A stretch of DNA of 64,000 nt from Phycisphaerae bacterium RAS2 (lineage in GTDB: Bacteria; Planctomycetota; Phycisphaerae; UBA1845; UTPLA1): positions 1,860,001 through 1,924,000 of the forward strand of contig CP036352.1 of assembly GCA_007753915.1 (NCBI GenBank), read 5' to 3'. This document shows positions 18,306-25,479 of this stretch, piece by piece. A program made the translations under genes and the position numbers. Position 1 is the first letter of the stretch. Every line of letters begins with the position of its first letter. The notes beneath the pieces are model-generated. The model made no database searches. It saw only the letters and a list, made by a program, of their open reading frames with translations, and was not told the origin of the DNA.

Positions 18306-18544
18306 GGACTGACTCTCTTGCATGGAAGGCCCGCTAACTGATGCGCGCGGGACGATTTCTTATGATCGAAGCGACGTCTGAAGATTGACCCGTTCCCGGC
18401 CCGATAGTATATTGGAATCGGCCGACGCGGGGTGAAACGCTGGCGCAACAGCCGCCCCGGCCGGTCGGGCATATGACGAAAACCGCCTTCTCGTGCGGCG
18501 ATTTTCGCCATCGGCCTGACGATGTCCCGTTTCAGGTCGTTCTC

Positions 18545-19252
18545 ATGAGCGATTCAGCGCTCGACACGTGTCAGGAAGCCATTGGGTATCGTTTTCGCGA
18601 TCCGTCGCTGCTGTCGGCCGCGCTGACACACGCCTCCATCGCCACATCCCGCCTGCAAAGCAACGAACGCATGGAGTTTCTCGGCGACGCCATTCTCGGT
18701 ATGGTGGTCTGCCGTTATTTGTTTGATAACTATCCCGAATACCTTGAGGGCGAGCTGACCAAGATCAAGTCGGCCGTCGTGTCGCGGAAGACCTGCGCGG
18801 AAATCTCCGAGCGACTGGGCCTGCCGCAGTTTCTCTACCTCGGCAACGGAATCAGCGGGCGGCATCGGCTGCCCACGTCGCTCGCCGCGGCGGCGTTTGA
18901 ATCGCTCATCGCAGCCATTGCAATCGACGGCGGCACGGAGGCTGTCACCGAGTTCATTCTTCGGCACGTCGTGCCGGACATCCGCTCGGCGGTCGCCAGC
19001 GAGCATCAGAATAACTACAAATCTCAACTTCAGCAGTTCGCCCAGAAGCAGCAGGGCGGCACGCCGGTGTACGAATTGCTTGACGAGAAAGGCCCGGATC
19101 ACAGCAAGTGCTTCGAGGTGGCCGTGGTCGTCGCCGGGCGGCGGTTTCCCAGCGCCTGGGGCCCGAGCAAGAAAGAGGCCGAGCAGAAAGCGGCGCTCAA
19201 CGCACTGGTGGAGCTGAACCTCGTTCCGGCGGAACCGGCGGCATTCCAGTAG
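18545..19252 (+). CDS. rnc: Ribonuclease III
   Basis: Double-strand-specific RNase involved in rRNA maturation and regulatory RNA decay. The 235-residue protein has the RNase III signature NERMEFLGDAILG with catalytic Glu and Asp, the second acidic site in AAAFESLIAAIAID, and a C-terminal double-stranded RNA binding domain (about residues 160-230, NYKSQLQQFAQ and SKKEAEQKAALNAL). The ATG at 18545 gives the usual family length; the frame could begin 24 codons earlier at 18473, but that extension has no conserved features. It stands divergent from truD and converges with the aminotransferase gene 25 bases away. Confidence 0.95.
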   Translation: MSDSALDTCQEAIGYRFRDPSLLSAALTHASIATSRLQSNERMEFLGDAILGMVVCRYLFDNYPEYLEGELTKIKSAVVSRKTCAEISERLGLPQFLYLGNGISGRHRLPTSLAAAAFESLIAAIAIDGGTEAVTEFILRHVVPDIRSAVASEHQNNYKSQLQQFAQKQQGGTPVYELLDEKGPDHSKCFEVAVVVAGRRFPSAWGPSKKEAEQKAALNALVELNLVPAEPAAFQ

Positions 19253-19277
19253 CCATGGTTGCAGCGCGACCGGCTGA

Positions 19278-20411
19278 CTAAGCCTTGGTTGCCTTCACAA
19301 ACGCCGCCGTGCCCGCACCGACATCGAGCTTGTAACCCGCCTCGGCCAGCGTCCACTCCATCGCCGCGATCGCGCCGACCATGTCCACGTCGTCGACGTA
19401 GCCCATGTGATTCACGCGCACCATCTTGCCCTTCAGTTCGCCCTGACCGGCCGCGATGTGAATGCCATGCTTGGCACGCAGCGCCTTCCGCCACGCGCCT
19501 TCATCCAGACTTGCCGGTGTGTTGACACCTGTCACGCTATCGACCGGGTCGGCCGCGTAAATCTCCAGTCCCATCGCTTTGAACGCCGCGCGCGTTCCTG
19601 CTGCCAGCCGCGCCGTGCGTTTCCAGACGCCCTCAATCGTCTCGGCTTTGATCTGCCGCAGCGTGTAGCGCAGACCGCGGACCATCTGGTTGTTCGGCGT
19701 CCACGGCACGTCGCTGTCCTTCTGGCTCTTGCGGAATGCTTTGAGATCGTTGTAGAAAGTAGGCCCTTCGAACGAATCAATCACCTGCCAGGCGCGATCG
19801 CTCACCGCCGCGAACGCCAGCCCCGGCGGCAGCATCATCGCCTTTTGCGATCCCGTCACGGCGATGTCGATGCCCCATTCATCCATCTTGAACGGGATCG
19901 CGCCGATCGACGTGATGCCGTCGACGATGCTGATCGCGCCATGATCGCGGCAGGCCTTGGCGATTCCCTGCGCCTCGCTCACCGCGCACGTACTCGTCTC
20001 GCTGTGGACGAAAATGACGGCCTTTACGTCGGCGTTTTTCTTCAGCGCGTCCATGACCATCTCGGCCTTGATGCCGTGGCCGTACGGCTGCTTGATCTCC
20101 ACATGCGGCAGCTTGAAGCGAGCGAGAATCTTCTGCCATCGTTCGCCGAACTTGCCGGAGTGACAGACAAGTGTCTTCACATCGGGGCGGCAAACCGACA
20201 GGATCGCGCCTTCCATCGCGGCCGTGCCGGAACCGGTCAGCACCAATGGGGCGGCCTTGGTCTGGTAGACGTAGCCGAGCAGCTCGGTGCATTCCTTGAG
20301 CGTGTCCTTGAAGCCCTGGGTGCGGTGATGATCGAGCGGCTGGGCCATCTCGAGCAGGACTTCGGGGCTGACCATCGTGGGGCCGGGTGTGAAGAGGCGT
20401 AGTTTCATCAT
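19278..20411 (-). CDS. Class V aminotransferase (alanine-glyoxylate/serine-type)
   Basis: A PLP-dependent transaminase of the class V fold, 377 residues. It begins LRLFTPGPTMVSPEVL, the usual start of the alanine-glyoxylate/serine-pyruvate group. It carries GSGTAAMEGAI for phosphate binding, the PLP-contacting Asp in SIVDGITSIGAIPF, and the Schiff-base Lys in TGSQKAMMLPPG. Such enzymes interconvert alanine, serine, glyoxylate and pyruvate; some act on phosphoserine or 2-aminoethylphosphonate, so the substrate stays open. The ATG at 20411 has GGAG eight bases upstream. No pathway neighbours are present. Confidence 0.9.
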   Translation of the reverse strand: MMKLRLFTPGPTMVSPEVLLEMAQPLDHHRTQGFKDTLKECTELLGYVYQTKAAPLVLTGSGTAAMEGAILSVCRPDVKTLVCHSGKFGERWQKILARFKLPHVEIKQPYGHGIKAEMVMDALKKNADVKAVIFVHSETSTCAVSEAQGIAKACRDHGAISIVDGITSIGAIPFKMDEWGIDIAVTGSQKAMMLPPGLAFAAVSDRAWQVIDSFEGPTFYNDLKAFRKSQKDSDVPWTPNNQMVRGLRYTLRQIKAETIEGVWKRTARLAAGTRAAFKAMGLEIYAADPVDSVTGVNTPASLDEGAWRKALRAKHGIHIAAGQGELKGKMVRVNHMGYVDDVDMVGAIAAMEWTLAEAGYKLDVGAGTAAFVKATKA

Positions 20412-20529
20412 GGGTGTCGCTCCAATCGGCGGGAATCATGCCGCCGCAATGGTAGGATAGGGGGCGGTAATCATTCGTTCAAACGGGCCGCAGCCGGGGT
20501 TGTAATTCTTGATCGATGATGAAGAAAAC

Positions 20530-20572
20530 TTGACGAGACAGATCGATCGATATATCGTATGACGATAGGAGG
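20530..20572 (+). promoter_or_regulatory. vapBC promoter with overlapping operator
   Basis: A sigma70-like pair TTGACG (20530-20535) and TATCGT (20553-20558) with a 17-base spacer. The -10 forms the left half of a perfect inverted repeat TATCGT-ATG-ACGATA (20553-20567), and the right half runs straight into the AGGAGG ribosome binding site (20567-20572), nine bases before the vapB ATG. A protein bound at the repeat would block both transcription and translation, which fits the autorepression known for VapB antitoxins. Confidence 0.7.
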
Positions 20573-20581
20573 ATCGTTCAG

Positions 20582-20788
20582 ATGAAACCGGTCAAGGTGT
20601 CACCCAAGTTCCAGGTCGTCATTCCGCAGGAGGTTCGCGAGGCGATGAAGCTCGCTCCCGGCACCTCGGTGCATGTGTTCCAATATGAAGATCGTATCGA
20701 GTTCATTCCGCAGCAACGGCTCAAGAAAATGCGGGGCTTCCTCAAGGGCATCGACACCCGCGTGCCGCGCGAGAAAGACCGCGTATGA
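20582..20788 (+). CDS. AbrB/MazE-type antitoxin (VapB-like)
   Basis: A 68-residue antitoxin. The sequence KVSPKFQVVIPQEVREAMKL is the classic swapped-hairpin AbrB/MazE/SpoVT DNA-binding domain; the C-terminal 25 residues (after IEFIPQQR) are basic and charged, as in segments that wrap the toxin. It would neutralise the PIN toxin encoded next and, with it, repress their shared promoter. The stop overlaps the toxin start by four bases (ATGA), so translation is coupled. Confidence 0.92.
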   Translation: MKPVKVSPKFQVVIPQEVREAMKLAPGTSVHVFQYEDRIEFIPQQRLKKMRGFLKGIDTRVPREKDRV

Positions 20789-21162
20789 ACGTGGTCGATT
20801 CATCAGGCTGGTTGGAATACTTTGCTGACGGCCCCAATGCCCAATTCTTCGCCGGGGCGATTGAGGCGACGGACAAGCTGCTTGTGCCGGCCATCTCGGT
20901 CGCCGAGGTTTTCAAACGGGTGCTTCAGCAGCGGAGCGAGGATGAAGCGCTGCAGGCTGTCGCGCTCATGCGACAGGGAACCATGGTGGAACTCGACTTC
21001 TCGCTGGCGCTTCACGCCGCCAAGCTGGGCCACGAGTTGAAGCTGCCACTGGCGGACAGCATTATCCTGGCGACGGCTCGAGCGCACGATGCGACTCTCT
21101 TCACGCAGGATTCTGACTTTGAGGGGATCGAGGGCGTGCAGTTTATTTCGAAGCAGCCCTAG
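20785..21162 (+). CDS. PIN-domain toxin (VapC-like)
   Basis: A 125-residue PIN-domain ribonuclease. The acidic active site is intact: Asp5 in VVDSSGW, Glu41 in ISVAEVFKR, Asp91 in LPLADSII and Asp109 in TQDSDF. VapC toxins usually cut initiator tRNA or the sarcin-ricin loop of 23S rRNA, stopping translation; the target here is unknown. It overlaps the antitoxin gene by four bases. The DSSGWLEYF variant belongs to the branch paired with AbrB-type antitoxins, consistent with its neighbour. Confidence 0.92.
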   Translation: MNVVDSSGWLEYFADGPNAQFFAGAIEATDKLLVPAISVAEVFKRVLQQRSEDEALQAVALMRQGTMVELDFSLALHAAKLGHELKLPLADSIILATARAHDATLFTQDSDFEGIEGVQFISKQP

Positions 21163-21266
21163 TTTGATAATCCCGCATGGATCGCAACCTCTGGTAACGA
21201 AGCAATTCCCACATAATAATACGGCCCGATAGCGAACAGTTCAAACCAGTTGACGAGGGACCACGG

Positions 21267-22436
21267 ATGGCCGCGAAGACAACCGAGCGCTCCAGCACAT
21301 CAGGCAAATCAGCCGGCAAGTCGCGCGGCGCCTCCCGCTCCGCACGCAACGCCGCCACCGCGCAAAAGATCGTCGGCCTTGCCGAGTCGGTCGTGACCCA
21401 CGCCGCGAAGAAGAAAGACCCTGCCGTGGACATCCCGTTGCGCACGCTCTCCAACGCGCAGTACAACCCGCGCAAGCGCATCATCGAAATGGGCGACAAG
21501 GCCCAGTCGCGCAGCTTCTTCAACCTCGGCATGGCCAAGAGCTTCATGCAGACCGTGCTCATCGCCAGCGGCTGCAAGAAGCTGATCGACGAGGACAAGA
21601 CCGTCAGCATCCGCGGTCTGTATTACCTCACCAAGCACACCATCCCCGGCACGACGGAGAAGACTTTCAACGATCAGGACGAGAGCGACCCGATCATCGA
21701 GGACCTCGAAGTCGCCCTGGAGAGCCTGCGCGAAGAGCTGCACGTCTTCGCGAGCAGCCGCGGCACCATCGCCGGCAACCTCACCGTGGTCAGCAAAGGC
21801 GACGAGATTGACCTGCGCCGCATGGGCAGCGGCGGCTGGGGCATCCCCGGCATCGTCGAGCCGGACATGCTGCAATTCAAAAAGTGCGAGGCCAAGTACA
21901 TCCTCCACGTCGAGAAGGACACCGTCTGGCAGCGCTTCAACGAGGACAAATTCTGGCAGAAGAACAATTGCATCATCACCCACGGCAACGGCCAGCCGCC
22001 GCGCGCCGTCCGTCGGCTGCTCTTCCGCATGCACGATGAGTTGAAGCTGCCGGTCTATTGCCTGCTCGATAACGACCCGTGGGGGTACTACATCTACAGC
22101 GTCATCAAGCAGGGATCGATCAACCTCGCCTTCGAGAGCAACCGCATCGCGATCCCTGACGCGAAGTTCATCGGCGTGCGCAGCCGCGACTTCGAGGAGT
22201 TCGGCCTGTCCGACGACGTGAAGATCGCCGTGGACGACAAGGACCTGAAACGCGCGAAGCAGATCATGGAATACCCGTGGTTCAAGGGCAAGAAGGAGTG
22301 GATGAAGGAAATCGACGCGATGATCAAGCACGGCTTCAAGATGGAAGTCGAAGGCCTGCTGACCAAGAGCATTTCGTTCGTGACGGAGACGTACGTGCCG
22401 CAGAAGTTGAAGAAGCAGGGGGTGTGGTTGGATTAG
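21267..22436 (+). CDS. DNA topoisomerase VI subunit A-like protein (Spo11 family)
   Basis: A 389-residue homologue of the DNA-cutting subunit of type IIB topoisomerases. A Ser/Lys/Arg-rich tail (about residues 1-50) precedes a winged-helix (CAP) region with the catalytic tyrosine, Tyr120, in TVSIRGLYYLTKHT. The Toprim domain has its Glu216 in ILHVEKD and its Asp pair (268, 270) in LLDNDPWGYY. Archaeal topoisomerase VI works as A2B2 and needs ATP-binding subunit B; no B gene lies in this window on either side. Codon use is strongly biased to C/G-ending codons. GAGGGA sits before the ATG. Bacterial members are rare, so gene transfer from archaea or an older bacterial lineage is possible. Whether it relaxes DNA alone is unknown. 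Confidence 0.88.
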   Translation: MAAKTTERSSTSGKSAGKSRGASRSARNAATAQKIVGLAESVVTHAAKKKDPAVDIPLRTLSNAQYNPRKRIIEMGDKAQSRSFFNLGMAKSFMQTVLIASGCKKLIDEDKTVSIRGLYYLTKHTIPGTTEKTFNDQDESDPIIEDLEVALESLREELHVFASSRGTIAGNLTVVSKGDEIDLRRMGSGGWGIPGIVEPDMLQFKKCEAKYILHVEKDTVWQRFNEDKFWQKNNCIITHGNGQPPRAVRRLLFRMHDELKLPVYCLLDNDPWGYYIYSVIKQGSINLAFESNRIAIPDAKFIGVRSRDFEEFGLSDDVKIAVDDKDLKRAKQIMEYPWFKGKKEWMKEIDAMIKHGFKMEVEGLLTKSISFVTETYVPQKLKKQGVWLD

Positions 22437-22494
22437 CCGCGCGGTGAATTTTCGATCTAAGAGAATGCATGCCTTAGGCTGGTCGAGCGACCTG

Positions 22495-23658
22495 CTATTT
22501 CGCCTTTAAGATCGGAATTGTCACCATTTGTTGAGAGGCTCTTAATTCGATCCCGTATTTCGCTTGAAGGGTGCGTCGCAAATCGTCAAACGGTACATCA
22601 AACTTCCACGAGAAATCGTATCGACCGGGCAGTTCGGTCTTGTCCTGTATCAGCAGCTTGTATCGTGCTTCGATTGCGCTGATTAATTGCGGGATCTCAA
22701 CGCCCGCAGCGCTGTATTCATCGGTCTTTTGGAATCCGATCGAAGGCGTATCGTGCTTCGACTCGTCGAGGACTTTATTGCGACATGTTGCGATCCATAC
22801 CTCCCGTTCAACGGACACGTAGGATATGGAATGGCGTGTTTGCTCGAGGATCGCATTGACCAGAACATCGAACGCGGGGTGATTTTCACCACACATTCGT
22901 TGCTCAAACTCAATATCGTACAAATCAGTCGAGACATTGTCGGCAACAACAAGTCGTGGCTGACTCACATTCATTGCTGCGCGCAGAATCTGCGGAATCG
23001 GCTTGGACTTGCACTTTAGGCTGATCGCCGTCCCTGTGTCTCCCCGCGAGATGCCGATGGAATTCCGCTCCTGATCCGCTGAACGCGAGATGCGAATGAG
23101 CAGATAGGGCTCGCCCGCTGCGGCTGTAGCGCCAGCGTTTGAATCAGGCTGCGATGCAGGCGCTTCGCCCAAATCAAGAAACCTCTGAACGGCTTCCTCG
23201 GTCAAAATGCGAGGGTCTCCGGTCCATCGCACGACGCTTTGATTGTCAACCAAGACGGCAAAAGGCAGTGAGCGAACACCGAACGCCTTTGAAGCGAGGC
23301 TGTCGTTATCCAGTGCAACGTGGTAGGGCACGGGATGATTCTTGAGGAATGCTCGAACCGTAGGCTCTTGCTCCGTCGTCATCGCGACGATGTGGAGTCC
23401 TTTGTCATGGAGTTTTGCATGGAGGTCCGAAAGTCGCCTGGTTGCTTCGCGGCAGGGCGTGCACCATGTGGCCCAGAAGTCCACGAGCAAGGCTCGCCGG
23501 ATGTTCTTCTGAACGGTGACCGGGATCAGTTCTTTATCAGCAAGGATGGAATAACCAAACGCCGGCATGGGCCGGCCAACGTCTGGGGGTCTAATGTCAT
23601 CCAAGACAGCAATCACCGCACAAAAGCCTATGAAGTGTGCTGCCAAGCTCGCCGCCAT
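22495..23658 (-). CDS. TlpA-type thioredoxin fused to TIGR03435-like domain
   Basis: A 387-residue membrane-anchored protein. A hydrophobic helix (about residues 2-21) anchors the N-terminus. The thioredoxin-like domain (about 45-165) has LLVDFWATWCTPCREA with the redox CxxC and a cis-proline loop in VRSLPFAVLVD, as in TlpA/ResA proteins that reduce exported disulfides. The C-terminal half (about 190-387) ends KTELPGRYDFSWKFDVPFDD, which recalls the TIGR03435 family from Acidobacteria and planctomycetes, function unknown. The ATG at 23658 has AGGTGG upstream; a GTG at 23709 would overlap the upstream gene's end. Base composition is clearly lower in GC than around it. Confidence 0.78.
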   Translation of the reverse strand: MAASLAAHFIGFCAVIAVLDDIRPPDVGRPMPAFGYSILADKELIPVTVQKNIRRALLVDFWATWCTPCREATRRLSDLHAKLHDKGLHIVAMTTEQEPTVRAFLKNHPVPYHVALDNDSLASKAFGVRSLPFAVLVDNQSVVRWTGDPRILTEEAVQRFLDLGEAPASQPDSNAGATAAAGEPYLLIRISRSADQERNSIGISRGDTGTAISLKCKSKPIPQILRAAMNVSQPRLVVADNVSTDLYDIEFEQRMCGENHPAFDVLVNAILEQTRHSISYVSVEREVWIATCRNKVLDESKHDTPSIGFQKTDEYSAAGVEIPQLISAIEARYKLLIQDKTELPGRYDFSWKFDVPFDDLRRTLQAKYGIELRASQQMVTIPILKAK

Positions 23659-23671
23659 GAACCACCTGCAA

Positions 23672-24361
23672 TTATTCAATGGACCCAGCCGCGCCAGCCA
23701 GTTGGGCACGCTGCTCGTCGGGAATCACAGTGCCGCACTCGGGGCAAGTACCTGAAGAGTTCCCACGCAAACAATAGTAGCACTCCCGGCACGTTATGGT
23801 TTTCTCGCTTCCGCGCCATTGACGCAAAGACTGCATTAGAAAGAAACCCAGCAAAGTGAACTCTGCACAAAGCGCTGCCCCAAGTGGGTACTTCAGCTCT
23901 ATATGCCTCCGTGCAATCGCTGGTGGATAACCACCTTCGGACCATGTTTCCCAGCGTGGGTGTTCTTGATAGTAGATAATGTTCGAACGAATCTTACACG
24001 CTTCACGACCACTAAGACAGAACCATCCCATCGCGCTAACTTGTGGCAGCCTATCCCTGAATGCTATTATCTTCTTGGTAAAATCTAACGGATCTTTGCT
24101 TGTTGGCCAAACAGCAGAATCTCTGTCAGCAACCGACACAGCCCTTAGCCATCGGTAGTAGGTCAAGCGACCGAATCGGCATTCAATCGCCCATTGATTT
24201 GCTTCGTATCCAATGCAATAGTCACTTGTCGTCTTCGGCGCAATGCAAAGGAGTTGGTAAGAGGAGTAAGTCAAGCCGATTAGGATTGCGAGCAGGAGGT
24301 ATTTTTTAAGACGCTTGGCGATGCCGAGGACTCCACGTTTTCGTAGGGCCGGGCGACCCAT
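23672..24361 (-). CDS. Membrane protein with C-terminal zinc ribbon
   Basis: A 229-residue protein with one N-terminal hydrophobic helix (about residues 20-40, YLLLAILIGLTYSSYQ), a soluble stretch rich in aromatic residues, a second helix (about 175-195, GAALCAEFTLLGFFL) and a C-terminal zinc ribbon with CRECYYCLRGNSSGTCPECG. This ribbon, CRxCxYxLRGN...CPECG, recurs in planctomycete membrane proteins of unknown role. GC content is low, as in the TlpA-like gene just downstream, with which it is probably co-transcribed. The start is uncertain: ATG 24361 has a purine run directly abutting it, and frames reach back to 24475. Confidence 0.6.
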   Translation of the reverse strand: MGRPALRKRGVLGIAKRLKKYLLLAILIGLTYSSYQLLCIAPKTTSDYCIGYEANQWAIECRFGRLTYYRWLRAVSVADRDSAVWPTSKDPLDFTKKIIAFRDRLPQVSAMGWFCLSGREACKIRSNIIYYQEHPRWETWSEGGYPPAIARRHIELKYPLGAALCAEFTLLGFFLMQSLRQWRGSEKTITCRECYYCLRGNSSGTCPECGTVIPDEQRAQLAGAAGSIE

Positions 24362-24753
24362 CCTTTGCAAAGAGGATGGGGTCGCGATAATAGAAGCGTT
24401 GCGGATCATTCGAGTTCTACGTAGCATGACCAACCCGCGCATGGCGGCGGGCACGTCTCCGAAACACGGGCGCAATTCATTCTATTGTCGCGATGGCATC
24501 ATTCCAAGGCCGCTCGAATGGGTCGGTTGGATGTATTCTTCTCAATCCCCAGACGCGAAATTGCAAGCATTCCGGCCACACGGTGCCCGCTCGCTCGCGC
24601 TCGGGGCTCGGATCGGCGCGCAAAAAGAACCCGTTCGTGCACGGTCGCGGCTCGGTCAAGCCGGCGCGGCTTGAGTTTCGCCAAACATCCCCGACAATCC
24701 CTTTCACCGCGAGTGTCTGAATCGGCCCGCGAATTCTAGGATGGGAGATGCAC
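24362..24753. other. Intergenic region without a supported gene
   Basis: About 390 bases between the zinc-ribbon membrane protein (minus) and the DUF4287 gene (plus). Several short frames cross it on both strands, but none has a ribosome binding site or recognisable protein features. No RNA gene, repeat or clear terminator was found. It should contain promoters for both divergent genes. Confidence 0.5.
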
Positions 24754-25305
24754 ATGGCAACAAACCGCAAACTGCAACTCGGCGTCGGTGACGAGGCCGT
24801 GAAGAAGGCCACGGGCAAGACGTGGGACCAGTGGATCGCCGCGCTGGACAAGGCCGGCTGCCGCAAAATGGATCACAAGCAGATCGTGGCCGTGCTGCAC
24901 AGCAAGCACAAGATCGGTCCGTGGTGGGGGCAGATGGTCACGGTGGGGTACGAGCAGGCGACGGGCCTGCGGGCCAAGCACGAGAAGCCCGGCGGGTTTT
25001 CGGTGAGCGCGAGTCGCACGCTGGCTGCGCCGGTGGGGCAGGTGTTCGACGCGTTCAACGATGCCAAGACGCGGGCGCGCTGGCTGGGCAAGGCCGCTCT
25101 CACGATCCGCAAGGCGACGAAGAACAAGTCGCTGCGCATCACGTGGGACGCCGACGACACGCGCGTCGATGTGAACTTCTACGCGAAGGGCGCGGCCAAG
25201 AGCATGGTGGCCGTGGAGCACGACAAGCTGCCCGACGCGAAGTCGGCCGCGAAGATGAAGGCGTACTGGGGCAAGGCGCTGGACGGATTGAAGGCGACGT
25301 TGTGA
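24754..25305 (+). CDS. DUF4287/SRPBCC domain protein
   Basis: A 183-residue soluble protein with two parts. Residues about 8-70 match the DUF4287 pattern: ATGKTWDQWIAALDKAG, then MDHKQIVAVLHSKHKI and PWWGQMVTVGYEQATG. Residues about 85-183 resemble an SRPBCC (START-like, AHSA1-type) ligand-binding domain, with SASRTLAAPVGQVFDAFND and ARWLGKAALTIRKAT. The combination is common in soil and planctomycete genomes, and its ligand is unknown. The ATG at 24754 has GGGAG upstream; an in-frame ATG two codons earlier (24748) is possible. The gene stands alone. Confidence 0.85.
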   Translation: MATNRKLQLGVGDEAVKKATGKTWDQWIAALDKAGCRKMDHKQIVAVLHSKHKIGPWWGQMVTVGYEQATGLRAKHEKPGGFSVSASRTLAAPVGQVFDAFNDAKTRARWLGKAALTIRKATKNKSLRITWDADDTRVDVNFYAKGAAKSMVAVEHDKLPDAKSAAKMKAYWGKALDGLKATL

Positions 25306-25328
25306 TGGGTCGCGCGGCTGCAAGCGAA

Positions 25329-25367
25329 CCCTCACCCCGGCCCCCTCCCTGAAAGGGAGAGGGTGCG
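25329..25367. repeat. Palindromic GC-rich element after the DUF4287 gene
   Basis: A run of the form CCCTCACCCCGGCCCCCTCC followed by TGAAA and GGGAGAGGG makes a hairpin with one mismatch, 24 bases after the DUF4287 stop. Sequences of this form (CCCTCACCC...CTCTCCC-loop-GGGAGAGGG) recur as dispersed palindromes in many GC-rich bacterial genomes. Here it could also act as a terminator. Only one copy was seen in this window. Confidence 0.5.
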
Positions 25368-25392
25368 TTCTTGGGCCGCCGCGCTTTGCGTT

Positions 25393-25467
25393 GCGGTTCT
25401 CGCCGCGCTTTTCGCTGCAATAGTTGTTTGGCTACTTGGCGCGTTTGGTGTCGCGGTTCTCGCCGCG
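25393..25467. repeat. Short imperfect tandem repeat, 60-base period
   Basis: GCGGTTCTCGCCGCG occurs twice, at 25393-25407 and 25453-25467, exactly 60 bases apart, and flanking words (TTGGCTACT, GCGTTT) recur in the same order. The array lies just past the 3' end of the hydrolase gene (stop at 25480, minus strand). No coding meaning is supported on either strand. It may be a decayed duplication. Confidence 0.45.
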
Positions 25468-25479
25468 AAATTCGCTTGG

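Noticed and set aside
24315-24674. A 119-codon plus-strand frame opposite the zinc-ribbon membrane protein
   Set aside because: No ribosome binding site, no recognisable protein feature, and it crosses the intergenic region with composition typical of a chance frame.
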